A DNA stretch of 20,808 bases from Phycisphaeraceae bacterium (GCA_003552605.1 PUNN01000181.1:1-20808), one strand, 5' to 3'; shown: positions 1 through 8,304, numbered from the stretch's first letter. Numbers and translations: made by a program. Notes: generated by a model from the letters alone, not told the origin.

Positions 1-996
1 GAGGATCCCCTCGGCAGCCTCGATCACAGCATCGACCTCCAGCCAGTCCATGGGGCGCGGGGAAGGCGGCACCATCGGCCGCACACCCGGCCCGATCGGA
101 CACCACTGCCGCGGGTCGCTCGGGCCGAAAAGCACCAGCGTCGGCAGCCCCATCTGTGCCGCGAGGTGGGCCGGGCCGGAATCATTGCCAATGAAAGCCG
201 AGGCTGACTCGAGCAGCTCGCAGATGCCCACCGGGTCGCCCGGCGTGCGCATCTCACCGGCTTCACCGAGCTGAGCCATCTGTGACTCGGAGAAGCGTTC
301 GCGCTCAACGTGACCGGCCAGGAACGCCACCGCGCGACCAGCCCCGCTCAGGTGATGCGCCAGGTCCATGAACCGCTCGAGCGGCCAGCACTTGTCGCGA
401 CCGCCGCTGCCGGGGTGGATCACCACCGGGCCATCATGGACACCCCGCGGCGTCGGCTGTAATCCTTCCGCCCCCGCCGCCGGTGTATCCGGCCCGCCGA
501 GCGGTATTGCCGGAGACGGCAGGTCAAGGCCCTGCTGCTGCATCTGCTGATGCTGCCAGGTCACCACATGCCCATCAAAGTCAGATGGCGGCCGCGGTGC
601 CACGAAAACATGGTGTGCCTGCGGTGCCAGGCGGCGGGCATTGGCCGCCCAGGCATCCTCACCATCGCTGATGAAGCTGAGCAGGAGCGAGGCCTGTGCG
701 AACATCGCCTCCACATCCGGGCCCATCGCCGCCGGCCCACCGTCGGCAAACAGCCGGGTAAACTCGCGGCGGTCGATGTCCACCGGCCGCACATCGGCAA
801 TCAGCCGCTCCGCCAGGCGCGCCCGCGACCACTGCGTCACCGCCAGCTTGGGCCCATCAAGCGCCCGCATTGTGGGGAAGGTCAGCACCCAGTCGCCAAG
901 CGCTCCGAGATGAAACAGCAGTGTGTGCACGTCCGTGTTCCTCTGCCAGATCGACCATCCCTGATCGGTGCCCGCCTCAGGCCCTTCCAGCCCCAT
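1..996 (-). CDS. GT9 family glycosyltransferase (ADP-heptose:LPS heptosyltransferase-like), 3' end cut by window edge
   Basis: The family transfers heptose or a related sugar from a nucleotide-activated donor to lipopolysaccharide core or another surface glycan, at the cytoplasmic face of the inner membrane. The frame stays open from 996 to position 1 (332 codons), so roughly the last 20-30 residues are missing. Visible landmarks are an N-terminal Rossmann start HLGALGDWVL (about residues 29-38, the family's usual FGALGD), HPGSGG at about 194-199 opening the C-terminal GT-B domain, and GNDSGPAHLAA at about 270-280 followed by LPTLVLFGP, the classic GT9 donor-binding signature. Before HPGSGG lies a Gln- and then Ala/Pro-rich low-complexity linker. 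I chose ATG 996 because a purine-rich ribosome site precedes it. GTG 930 (V23) would give a more standard N-terminus and is the alternative. The exact sugar and acceptor cannot be told from sequence. Confidence 0.87.
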   Translation of the reverse strand, partial: MGLEGPEAGTDQGWSIWQRNTDVHTLLFHLGALGDWVLTFPTMRALDGPKLAVTQWSRARLAERLIADVRPVDIDRREFTRLFADGGPAAMGPDVEAMFAQASLLLSFISDGEDAWAANARRLAPQAHHVFVAPRPPSDFDGHVVTWQHQQMQQQGLDLPSPAIPLGGPDTPAAGAEGLQPTPRGVHDGPVVIHPGSGGRDKCWPLERFMDLAHHLSGAGRAVAFLAGHVERERFSESQMAQLGEAGEMRTPGDPVGICELLESASAFIGNDSGPAHLAAQMGLPTLVLFGPSDPRQWCPIGPGVRPMVPPSPRPMDWLEVDAVIEAAEGIL

Positions 997-1000
997 ACGG

Positions 1001-1008
1001 CCCCCTCT
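1001..1008 (-). promoter_or_regulatory. Shine-Dalgarno site deciding the GT9 start
   Basis: Read on the minus strand the site is AGAGGGGG, with its G-run ending 4 nt before ATG 996. No comparable site precedes the alternative GTG at 930. It favours the longer start, which adds 22 residues before the conserved Rossmann motif. Confidence 0.45.
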
Positions 1009-1129
1009 GGCCCGGAGAGTGCGGGGGCAAAGCGGCTCGACCCCGGCCGTGGCCGCTGTGACTCCCGCCATACCGCGGGACCGACCGGCCATGGTACCGC
1101 GCCGGGCCGATCGCGTCGGTGAAATCGGC

Positions 1130-1151
1130 TATACTGTAGGGTTCGACCTAC
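1130..1151 (+). promoter_or_regulatory. Putative -10 element and overlapping inverted repeat upstream of the PpiD-like gene
   Basis: TATACT at 1130-1135 is a near-consensus sigma-70 -10 hexamer in the divergent 185-bp gap between the GT9 and PpiD-like genes. I find no good -35 hexamer at the expected distance. A 5-bp inverted repeat, GTAGG (1136-1140) and CCTAC (1147-1151) around a 6-nt loop, lies where transcription would begin. It could be an operator or a 5' leader hairpin. A second 6-bp inverted repeat, TCCCGC/GCGGGA, sits at 1063-1080. All of this is pattern matching without experimental support. Confidence 0.35.
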
Positions 1152-1181
1152 CGATCCAGGGCCCGTTTGGGAGCCTCCTAT

Positions 1182-3422
1182 ATGCTCAGGTTCTTCCGCC
1201 GTTACAACAAGCACATTCTCATCAGTGGCGCAGCGCTGCTGATGGTCGCGTTCCTCATCGGTCCCGCCCTCGAGCAATGGCGGCCGGACCCGGGCACCGA
1301 TCGCATCGGCACCCTCGCGGGGCGGGAGTTGACCCGTGATGATGAGATGACCGCCGCACGACAGCTCGAGTATCTGTCCATCCTGGACCAGCAGCTTGGC
1401 CGGGGCATGGGACAGCAGGCCATGGGCGGGCAACTGCTGCTGAGCAACATCATCCAGATGACCGGCCGTCACGACCTGCCCCGGGCACGGCTGACCTGGC
1501 TGATGATGACCGAAGAAGCCAGCCAGCTCGGCTTCGAGTCGAGCCCCGGGCAGATTCAGAGCTTCCTCCATGCCACCGGGCTTGATGATGACACGCTCGT
1601 CGCCCTCGGTGGCGAGCGGATGCGCCTGACGGCACAACAGGCCCGCTCGATCATCGGGCAGGCCCTTGCGGTACGCGAGTACGTCGTCGCGGTCACCGCC
1701 CGTGACCCGCACCAGCTTGCCCTCAACCCGTTCGGGCAGGACATGCTCGACCTGCACGATCCGCTGGTGCGGCGTCTGCTTCACGACACGCTCAGCACGG
1801 TTCAGGTCCGGGCTGTCCCCATCAGCGCCGACCGCTACTACGAGGAAGTTGAAGACAGGGTGACCGATGAGCGAGTCAAGGAACTCTACGAGGCTCACCG
1901 CCACCACCTGCCCGGCGCGGACCGGCCGTACGGATTGGGCTATCGCCATCCTGACCGGGTGCGGCTGGAGTATCTCGAGATTCCGTACGAGCAGGTGAAG
2001 CAGGGCATCACCATCGGAATGCAGGAGGCATTGACCTTCTTTGAAGAGGAGCCGCTCGAGCGTTTTGTACCCGAAGACGAGCAGGATGATGTCTTTGAAG
2101 GCATTGACCCCGAGCATCCCGACGTCGTGGAGCTGCGATACCGGCGCGTCCGCGACCGGGTCCATGATGAACTGCGTGAAGAGCTTGCCCTCGCTCGTAT
2201 GAGCGACATGGCCGAGTGGGTCCGCGAGCGGATTCGCGAGCCGGAGGTGCGTAAACGGCTTGACCGGCCCGGTGAGGACGGCCGGATGCCCGAGATTCCC
2301 GAAGGATTCGAGCCGGTTTCGCTCGAGCAGGCCGCGGATGAGGCCGAAGAAGCCTTCGACGTCCGCCCACGTATCCGCCGCATGGACCGCGACTGGCTCG
2401 ATCGCGATGCACTCGATGAACTCGAGCGCATCAGTGACGCCTATGTGACGCTGACGGCCGATCTCGGGGCGACGTTCGCCGACTATGTCATGCACGTTCA
2501 TGAATTGCTTCATCCGGACGGGGACGTCGGGGTCGAGGACATGATGGAGATGACCGGGGCCGACCGTGACGTGGACCCGATCGAGCAGGGGCTGATCGGC
2601 CTGCGGCTTCGCGAGCGGCTGATCAGTCGTGTGCTGCGGGACCAGAGTGAAAACCGCTACTTATTCCGTGTGCTCGAAGCTCAACCGAGCCATACACCCG
2701 ACTTCGAGGACATCGAGAGCCGGGTGAGGCGGGATGCATTGCGCATCGAGGCCTTCAAGAAACTCCAGGAGGAGGCCGAGTCTTGGCGCAGCCAAGGCAC
2801 CGGCAGCCTGAGCGAGCTTGCATCGCAACTCGACCGCTCGATTATTGAACCGCGTCCGTTCCCGAGGCAGCAGCTCGAGCATGACCGGCGCTGGTACTTC
2901 CATCGCCCCGAAGGGGCGGGTGATGATGCCCCGCTTCAGCGGCAGTTCGAGATCGAGCGATCCTACCTTGCCCCGCCGAGGATCAGCGAAGCCATTGAAC
3001 GGGATGCCACGTTCGTTGACCATGTTTTCCGCAAGGCCGAGCGCATTCAGCGGGATGGGGGGCTGGGAATGGTCAGTCGCAGCGATCGAACCCTCGCCGT
3101 CCCCCATGAGGCCGAAAAACGTCTATACATTGTCCGGATCGAACAGTTCCAGGTGCCGGACGACCTCTGGGAGGCGTTTGTGCAGATGGTTCAGTGGCAG
3201 ATGTTCCAGCAGTTTCAGGAGATGGGTGGTTTCGATCCGCAGATGTTTGAAACCATCCAGGAAATGGCTCCCCAGCGTGCCATGCAGCAACTGATGGAAA
3301 TCTATGCCGCCGCTTCCGGCACCGGCCTCGACCGCTACTTCACTGATGACGCCCTCGCGGTGCGGGTCGACTTCAGACCGGCTGAGCGCGAGCGCGACCG
3401 CGATATCAATGAACGCGGCTGA
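1182..3422 (+). CDS. Membrane-anchored PpiD/SurA-like periplasmic protein
   Basis: A 746-residue protein with a short basic N-terminus (MLRFFRRYNK), one transmembrane segment at about residues 11-29, then a long charged extracytoplasmic region. This is the PpiD layout: an inner-membrane anchored folding helper with a SurA-type N-terminal helical domain. The segment after the anchor (RIGTLAGRELTRDDE) resembles the PpiD/SurA 'GxxIxxxE/D' start. The middle is rich in Glu/Arg helices. Near residues 614-650 a GGLG and a later LYIVRIE recall the end of a parvulin domain, but I cannot see a complete rotamase domain. ATG 1182 is preferred over the in-frame TTG at 1167 because GGGAG at 1169-1173 is well spaced for it. 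Divergent from the GT9 gene and convergent with the tRNA-binding gene, it is probably monocistronic. The family is suggested by architecture more than by strong motifs. Confidence 0.6.
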   Translation: MLRFFRRYNKHILISGAALLMVAFLIGPALEQWRPDPGTDRIGTLAGRELTRDDEMTAARQLEYLSILDQQLGRGMGQQAMGGQLLLSNIIQMTGRHDLPRARLTWLMMTEEASQLGFESSPGQIQSFLHATGLDDDTLVALGGERMRLTAQQARSIIGQALAVREYVVAVTARDPHQLALNPFGQDMLDLHDPLVRRLLHDTLSTVQVRAVPISADRYYEEVEDRVTDERVKELYEAHRHHLPGADRPYGLGYRHPDRVRLEYLEIPYEQVKQGITIGMQEALTFFEEEPLERFVPEDEQDDVFEGIDPEHPDVVELRYRRVRDRVHDELREELALARMSDMAEWVRERIREPEVRKRLDRPGEDGRMPEIPEGFEPVSLEQAADEAEEAFDVRPRIRRMDRDWLDRDALDELERISDAYVTLTADLGATFADYVMHVHELLHPDGDVGVEDMMEMTGADRDVDPIEQGLIGLRLRERLISRVLRDQSENRYLFRVLEAQPSHTPDFEDIESRVRRDALRIEAFKKLQEEAESWRSQGTGSLSELASQLDRSIIEPRPFPRQQLEHDRRWYFHRPEGAGDDAPLQRQFEIERSYLAPPRISEAIERDATFVDHVFRKAERIQRDGGLGMVSRSDRTLAVPHEAEKRLYIVRIEQFQVPDDLWEAFVQMVQWQMFQQFQEMGGFDPQMFETIQEMAPQRAMQQLMEIYAAASGTGLDRYFTDDALAVRVDFRPAERERDRDINERG

Positions 3423-3591
3423 ACCGGCGAGGCTGTCGCGGCGGGCATCCGGTAGACACCGGGGATCAGGGTGTCGCTGTGCTGTGGTCCCCCGCCGTCC
3501 TCCACCGCAGAACTGCCGCTTCGACACACGCTGCATCGTGCGAGCGGTTTCAACGATGTTTTCCTGCGGCGGCCGAGCGATCGGAGACGAT
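3423..3591. other. Convergent intergenic region with a short inverted repeat
   Basis: These 169 bp separate the 3' ends of the PpiD-like gene and the tRNA-binding gene. GACACC (3455-3460) can pair with GGTGTC (3470-3475) across a 9-nt loop. This may help terminate transcription, but there is no T-tract. Nothing else is recognisable and no short ORF with a ribosome site is evident. Confidence 0.3.
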
Positions 3592-3942
3592 TCAACTGAC
3601 CGCTGCACCATTGGCAACCGGCTTGGCCGGGCCAAGTGGCACCACATCCTGGAGCTTCTCGCCCTCCTGGACCGTGGCGGCAAGCAGCATGCCGTTGGAC
3701 GGCTCACCCCGGATGGTGCGTGGCTCGAGGTTGACAAGGACAACGATCTGTCTGCCGACAAGCGAATCGACATCGACGAACTCGCGGATACCGGCACAGA
3801 TCTGACGTTGCTCGCTGCCAAGGTCGACCTGAAGCTTGACGAGCCGATCGGCGTTGGGATGCACTTCGGCCGCCACGATGGTGGCGACCCGGAGATCGAG
3901 CTTGGCGAACTCGTCGTACTTGATGGTGGGCTTGGCTTCCAT
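3592..3942 (-). CDS. Stand-alone tRNA-binding domain protein (MetRS C-terminal/Trbp111/CsaA type)
   Basis: This 116-residue OB-fold protein matches the tRNA-binding domain appended to bacterial methionyl-tRNA synthetase (MetG C-terminus, 'beta subunit') and the free proteins Trbp111 and CsaA. Visible signatures are YDEFAKLDLRVATI at about residues 9-22, HPNADRLVKLQVDLG at about 28-42, ICAGIREF at about 48-55, VNLEPRTIRG at about 70-79 and SNGMLLAA at about 82-89. It covers the full domain and nothing else. The family binds the tRNA corner as a homodimer and improves tRNA capture by MetRS; CsaA has also been described as chaperone-like. AAAGGAG at 3951-3957 (minus) lies 8 nt from the ATG, a strong ribosome site. 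It has no synthetase gene beside it, so whether it pairs with a MetRS lacking its own C-terminal domain is inference. Confidence 0.9.
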   Translation of the reverse strand: MEAKPTIKYDEFAKLDLRVATIVAAEVHPNADRLVKLQVDLGSEQRQICAGIREFVDVDSLVGRQIVVLVNLEPRTIRGEPSNGMLLAATVQEGEKLQDVVPLGPAKPVANGAAVS

Positions 3943-4375
3943 ACTTTAAGCTCCTTTGAGCAAGCGGCACCGAGCGACCCCCTATGGCGGGGTGTCTGAA
4001 ATCCGAGGCCGCGGTTCCGTTGGGGTATTTCCGGGGACCGGGATCCCGGGCACCGGGTTTCGGGGGTGCGGGGCTCCGGGGGCCGGGGTTCCGGGGGCGG
4101 GGGTTGGTGGCCGAGAGCATAACGTCGCAGTGGCCCTCGACCAACCGCCGATGAATAGAATCGGACTGCACGCCGCGGCTCTGCCGCAAAAAGGCGACCA
4201 TCGTCGTGGCTGGCCAGGCCAGGCCCGACCGTGCCCGGGCCGCGGCGGGTACCCGGCAAGGGAACTGAGCGCATGCCCGCCAGCACGGATGCCGTAGACC
4301 ATTCCGCGGCCTGGTCGGCCCGGTCGTTACGCCGATGCAGTGCCGGGACGGTCAGCCGCCACGACTCTGGACCTC
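3943..4375. other. 433-bp gene-free region between the tRNA-binding and AsmA-like genes
   Basis: The divergent upstream regions of two genes meet here. Next to the tRNA-binding gene is its ribosome site (3951-3957). Positions 4022-4109 carry a G-run tract, annotated separately. The rest (4110-4375) is GC-rich with small self-complementary patches such as CTGGCCAGGCCAG, but I see no convincing promoter hexamers, RNA gene or protein-coding frame. Several open frames cross it, but they lack ribosome sites, recognisable motifs and plausible composition. Confidence 0.6.
4022..4109 (+). repeat. G-run tract with about 7.5-bp spacing (potential G-quadruplex); tract A of a dispersed CCGG-rich family
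   Basis: On the plus strand runs of 3-5 G begin at 4022, 4033, 4040, 4048, 4055, 4062, 4070, 4078, 4085, 4093 and 4099. The spacing from 4033 on is almost always 7-8 bp, so two units make about 15 bp. The loops between runs are 1-5 nt from 4033 on. That satisfies the usual G-quadruplex rule several times over. It shares the 12-mer GGGGCTCCGGGG (4070-4081) with the tract inside the xylanase gene, on the other strand there. It shares CCCCCGAAACC (minus-strand reading) with the tract inside the AsmA-like gene. Confidence 0.8.
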
Positions 4376-7300
4376 ATGCCGTTGACCCAACGCCCCGCCT
4401 CAATCCGCACTCAAGATGCCGGCGGTACGCCGCGGGGCCGTTCATGGCTCCGCCGCTGCCGCCGTGTATTTCTGCTGCTGCTGCTGCTGGCCACGGTGCT
4501 TGCGTGCGGCTTTGTTTACCTCACCCATCCGCAACGGCTTGCAAAGCTGGCCGCGATGGAGCTTTCCGCACTGACCGGTGCCGAGGTCACCATTGGGGCC
4601 GCTCACTTTCAGATCGGCGGCCCCCTGGTGCTCCACGATGTGGTGATGGATGTCCCCGCCGCCGGGGCGGGCTCACGCATCCTGGAAGTGGCAAGGGTCC
4701 GCATCGAGCACCATCATCCCGCCATTTGGCGCGGGCGGTTTCAGCCAACGCGGATCGACTTGCTCGATGATGCCCGCATCCACCTCACCGAGGACCGCGA
4801 GCAGGAGCGGTTCAATGTCGAGTGGTTGCTCGAACGCCTGCCACACGATGAGTTCCCGATCAAGAAGGAACTGCCGCAGGTGCATTTCGAGCACTTGCAG
4901 TTAATCCCGGGGGAGTTGACCAGCCGAGGGTATACCGCGCGAGATACGATCCGGCTTCGAGGGGCGCTGACCGCGAGTGGAGGACCGGGAGATCCAATCT
5001 ACACCCTTGACATCCGATCCCCCGGAAACCCCGGAAGCTCCGGAGACCGCGGAAAACGTGCAGGCCCCGGAGCCCCCGAAACCGCTACAGACACGATACT
5101 CACCGGCCAGATCGATCTCGATGCAGCCACGCTGGGCTTGTCGCTTCACCACATCGGACTCGACAGCCCGCTGACCGGCACGCTCCCCGCCCGATGGCGC
5201 CAATGGCTGGCAGATCGACAGCCCAGCGGCCGCATCGAGCGAATCAGCTTTCATACCGGCCCGGACCAGCCGGCCCGGGCCGCGATCGAACTTGCCGGCA
5301 CCCGCATCCTGCCGCCGGGCTGCCGCGAGCCGTTGTTTCTGACCGTCGAGCGCGGCGGGGTCACCATTGAAGGCAACGAGGTCAACACCGACATCGGCGG
5401 CAAACTCGGTGGCTTCGACTACCGCCTCACCGGCAAGGTCACGCAAGCGTTCAGTGCACACCCGATCATCGACCTGCGACTACGCTCCCATGGCCGCATC
5501 GAACCCGACCCGCCATGGCTTGACTGGATCGCCGATGAGACAGTCCGCGAGGGCATCGAGCGTGAGCTTGAAGGGTTCAACCCCGAAGGCCCGCTCGAAC
5601 TCGATGTCAATCTCACGCAGGGTCGGGATGATGACCGCCTGCGCTACGATGCCGAGGTCTATCTCTCCGGGGTTCGGGCGAAATTCAAGGATTTCCCCTA
5701 CCCCGTGCATGATGTGCGTGGACGCCTTCGCCTGCGGGATGGTGAGCTCCACATCGACCCGCTGCGGGCGGTCGGCCCGAGTGGTGCAGTCTTCACCGTT
5801 GAAGCTTCAGTCGACAATGTCGGCCGCGTCCCCGGCCCGTATGCCGGGCAGGTGCGGGTGCAAAGCCATGCGGTGCCCATCGATGAGCACCTGCTGCAAG
5901 CGCTCGAACCGGAGGAGCGTGAAGCAGTCGAGATGTTTTTCGATCACGAGGCCCACCGTCGGCTTGAAGATGCCGGCCACGTGCAGGCCCGACAGCGCCT
6001 TCAATCGCTGAAGGCCCGGTACGAAGCCACGCGGCAGCACCTCGATGTTCTCGATGATGCTCCGGACGAAGCGGAACACCGGGAGGCACTTGCCGCGCAC
6101 CTTGAGCAACTCGAACAGCGCATCGAAGACGCCGATGAGGCCGCGGCGTTCGAACTCGGCGGCACCGTCGCCGTCGAGGCGGTCATCCGCCGCGATGAGC
6201 AGGTGAGGCGGCTGTGGCATCCCGAGATCATCATCCGGCCAAGCGGCCTCCAGTTCATCTATGAAGACTGGCCCTATCCGGCCACCGTGGAAGCCGGCAC
6301 CGTCCGCATCCAGCGCCGTGACGTCGAGGTCAACAACATCTCCCTTCAACTGCTCGGCGGTGCCGCGGCAAACGTCGATGGCACGGTCCAGCCCCGGCCG
6401 CATGACCCTGACGGCCCATCAATACCCGACCTGGCCATCGCACTGACGGGGGTGCCGGTGGATGATCTGCTTCTGGCCACGCTGCCGCCGGATGATTCGG
6501 CATGGCTGGGATCGCTGAACCTCGAGGGGCTCATCGATGCCCGGGGGCGAATCGGCGGGGTCGAGGCGGACGCCCCGGCATACCGGATCAATGCCGACCT
6601 GCATCACGCACGCGCCTGGCCCAACCGCGACCGGGGCGGTGCATATCCGCTTGAAGCACTCGAGGCCAACCTGCACATCGAGCCGGACCTGATCGAGGTC
6701 AAACGCCTGAAAGCACGGCATGGCCCCACCCGCTTCAGCGGCAATGCCCGCATCGCCGGCCGTGACCGGCACCGCGACGTGCAGCTTGAACTCGCCGCCG
6801 AAGGCCTGCGGTTCGAGGACCCGGTGCTCGACATGACCCCCGTCGGTCGGGAAGAGGCTGATACCGTAACCGAACTGCTCGATCGTTATGCCGTCCGTGG
6901 TGCCGGCAATGCCAGTGTCCAGCTTCGCGCAATCGGCGAAGGAGACCCGCAATTCACAGTCGAGCTTCAACCCCAATGGCTCGACCTCGAGATCGACAGG
7001 CAGCACATCGCACTGCGCAATGGTCGCGGCCGGGCCGTGTTCGATGCACGCAAGGTGATGCTCGAGGACATCGGGTTCAACCGTGAAGGGGGCAGCTTCC
7101 ACATCAACGGCGAGGTCGCCCTCCGCGAGGACCCGGACCTTGACGTTCACTTCAGTGCCCGTGGCGAAAGCTTCGACTCGGCCACCCGGGCGGTGCTGCC
7201 GGCGGATGTGAGGACGGTGATTGATGACATTGAGCTTGCATCAGGCTATGACCTTCGCAGCGCACGACTGCGCCGGGTGGTGGATGACGCCGGCGAGGCC

Positions 7301-8269
7301 ACCATCGGCTTCTCGGGCAACCTTGCCCTTGACGATGCCACGATGCGAATCGGCTTTCCCATTACTGCAATGGACACCGCGGTGCAGATCGACCTCAACC
7401 ACGCACCCGGCGATGCGATGCCGAGGCTTGAAATGGGTATCGATGCCGCGCGACTGCGCTATCATGACCGGCTCATCGAACCGCTACGCGCCAGGCTCGT
7501 CAGTGCAAACGGCGGTGAAGACCTGCATATCCGGGACCTGCACGGCAGCGTCTATGATGGCTCGATCACCGGCCACGGCCGGATCAGCCGCGCCAATGAC
7601 ACCACGCGCTACGCGCTCGAGCTGGCGCTTCAGGAAGCCGCCCTTCAACCGCTGACCGATCCGGAAAGCGAAGAGAAATGGCTGACCGCCAAACGCCGCC
7701 GCGCACGACAGTTGAGCGAGGCCGAAGACACCATCATCGAAGCCGACGACACCACCGACCGCCGCATCGGCGAAGGCGTGGTCTCGGCCAACCTGACCCT
7801 CGCCGGAACCATCGGCGACGCTGACTCACGGCGAGGCCGCGGCCTCGTCCGGGTGCGAGATGCCCGGCTGTTCGAGTTCCCACTTGCCCTCGCGGTGGCG
7901 CAGATCATCAACCTCAACCTGCCCGCATCAAGCGCTTTCAACTCAGTGCATGGTGACTACCTTGTCGAAGGTGACACCGTCAAGTTCGAGGATGCACGAT
8001 TCCTCGCCCCCGCCCTCGAGATGCGCGGCTCGGGCACGCTCGATCTGTCCGATTCCGGCCTCGCCATGGTCTTCCACTCGCGCAATCCCGACGGCCGCGA
8101 CCAGATCGGCCCCTTCCCCGACCTGTTCCGGATGCTCAAGACCGAGTTGTTCTCGATCCGCATCTACGGCACCATCGAGCAACCCGAAGCACGCCTCCAG
8201 ACCCTTCAGGCCACCTCCCGTACCATCCAGGAACTCTTCGGCCCCCGCCCCAAGACCGAAAATGAATAG
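4376..8269 (+). CDS. AsmA-like (AsmA/YhdP/TamB-type) envelope protein
   Basis: A 1297-residue protein with an N-terminal transmembrane anchor at about residues 31-49, preceded by an Arg-rich stretch. After it come HPQRLAKLAAMELSALTG and VLHDVVMDVP, the typical AsmA opening. A long periplasmic region of beta-strand-like repeats follows (DLDVHFSARG, ALELALQEAAL and similar). The C-terminal part (about 1153-1281) reads as an AsmA C-terminal domain: ALAVAQIINLNLP, then VEGDTVKFEDARFLAPALEMRGSGTLDLSDSGLAM and IYGTIEQPEA. AsmA-like proteins form hydrophobic grooves bridging inner and outer membranes and are implicated in phospholipid transport. Two inserts stand out: a Gly-X-Y stretch at about 217-237 and a charged helical stretch at about 522-592. 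I prefer ATG 4376, which leaves a compact leader before the anchor; GTG 4340 is the other option, and neither has a strong ribosome site. Confidence 0.82.
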   Translation: MPLTQRPASIRTQDAGGTPRGRSWLRRCRRVFLLLLLLATVLACGFVYLTHPQRLAKLAAMELSALTGAEVTIGAAHFQIGGPLVLHDVVMDVPAAGAGSRILEVARVRIEHHHPAIWRGRFQPTRIDLLDDARIHLTEDREQERFNVEWLLERLPHDEFPIKKELPQVHFEHLQLIPGELTSRGYTARDTIRLRGALTASGGPGDPIYTLDIRSPGNPGSSGDRGKRAGPGAPETATDTILTGQIDLDAATLGLSLHHIGLDSPLTGTLPARWRQWLADRQPSGRIERISFHTGPDQPARAAIELAGTRILPPGCREPLFLTVERGGVTIEGNEVNTDIGGKLGGFDYRLTGKVTQAFSAHPIIDLRLRSHGRIEPDPPWLDWIADETVREGIERELEGFNPEGPLELDVNLTQGRDDDRLRYDAEVYLSGVRAKFKDFPYPVHDVRGRLRLRDGELHIDPLRAVGPSGAVFTVEASVDNVGRVPGPYAGQVRVQSHAVPIDEHLLQALEPEEREAVEMFFDHEAHRRLEDAGHVQARQRLQSLKARYEATRQHLDVLDDAPDEAEHREALAAHLEQLEQRIEDADEAAAFELGGTVAVEAVIRRDEQVRRLWHPEIIIRPSGLQFIYEDWPYPATVEAGTVRIQRRDVEVNNISLQLLGGAAANVDGTVQPRPHDPDGPSIPDLAIALTGVPVDDLLLATLPPDDSAWLGSLNLEGLIDARGRIGGVEADAPAYRINADLHHARAWPNRDRGGAYPLEALEANLHIEPDLIEVKRLKARHGPTRFSGNARIAGRDRHRDVQLELAAEGLRFEDPVLDMTPVGREEADTVTELLDRYAVRGAGNASVQLRAIGEGDPQFTVELQPQWLDLEIDRQHIALRNGRGRAVFDARKVMLEDIGFNREGGSFHINGEVALREDPDLDVHFSARGESFDSATRAVLPADVRTVIDDIELASGYDLRSARLRRVVDDAGEATIGFSGNLALDDATMRIGFPITAMDTAVQIDLNHAPGDAMPRLEMGIDAARLRYHDRLIEPLRARLVSANGGEDLHIRDLHGSVYDGSITGHGRISRANDTTRYALELALQEAALQPLTDPESEEKWLTAKRRRARQLSEAEDTIIEADDTTDRRIGEGVVSANLTLAGTIGDADSRRGRGLVRVRDARLFEFPLALAVAQIINLNLPASSAFNSVHGDYLVEGDTVKFEDARFLAPALEMRGSGTLDLSDSGLAMVFHSRNPDGRDQIGPFPDLFRMLKTELFSIRIYGTIEQPEARLQTLQATSRTIQELFGPRPKTENE
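4472..4489 (+). repeat. (CTG)6 microsatellite in the AsmA-like anchor
   Basis: Six perfect CTG units encode six successive leucines within the transmembrane segment (about residues 33-38). Slippage would change the hydrophobic length by whole residues without shifting the frame. Confidence 0.8.
5019..5083 (+). repeat. 9-bp-period CCGG-rich tract (tract B) inside the AsmA-like gene
   Basis: Roughly nine-base units built on CCCCGGAAN follow each other, degenerating in the middle. They are read in frame as Gly every third residue (PGNPGSSGDRG, then GPGAP). The 14-mer CCCCGGAGCCCCCG at 5065-5078 recurs exactly at 9463-9476 in the xylanase gene. The flanking protein is ordinary AsmA-like beta repeat, so this looks like an inserted or expanded loop. 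Confidence 0.7.
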
Positions 8270-8304
8270 GGTGAAAGCGAAACGGCCGCCACTGCGCGCA
8301 ACCT

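Noticed and set aside
882..2513. A 543-codon open frame on the minus strand
   Set aside because: It lies antisense to the PpiD-like gene and the GT9 upstream region, has no recognisable motif and no good ribosome site. Long antisense frames are expected in GC-rich genes.
3123..4286. A 387-codon minus-strand open frame crossing the tRNA-binding gene and the G-run tract
   Set aside because: It overlaps a clearly real gene in another frame, and its sequence is a mixture of antisense and Pro/Arg-rich repeat translation.
3982..4302. Pro-rich minus-strand frame with a five-residue period (APGTPAPGAP...)
   Set aside because: The periodicity comes from the 15-bp repeat of the G-run tract. No ribosome site or conserved flanks support a protein.
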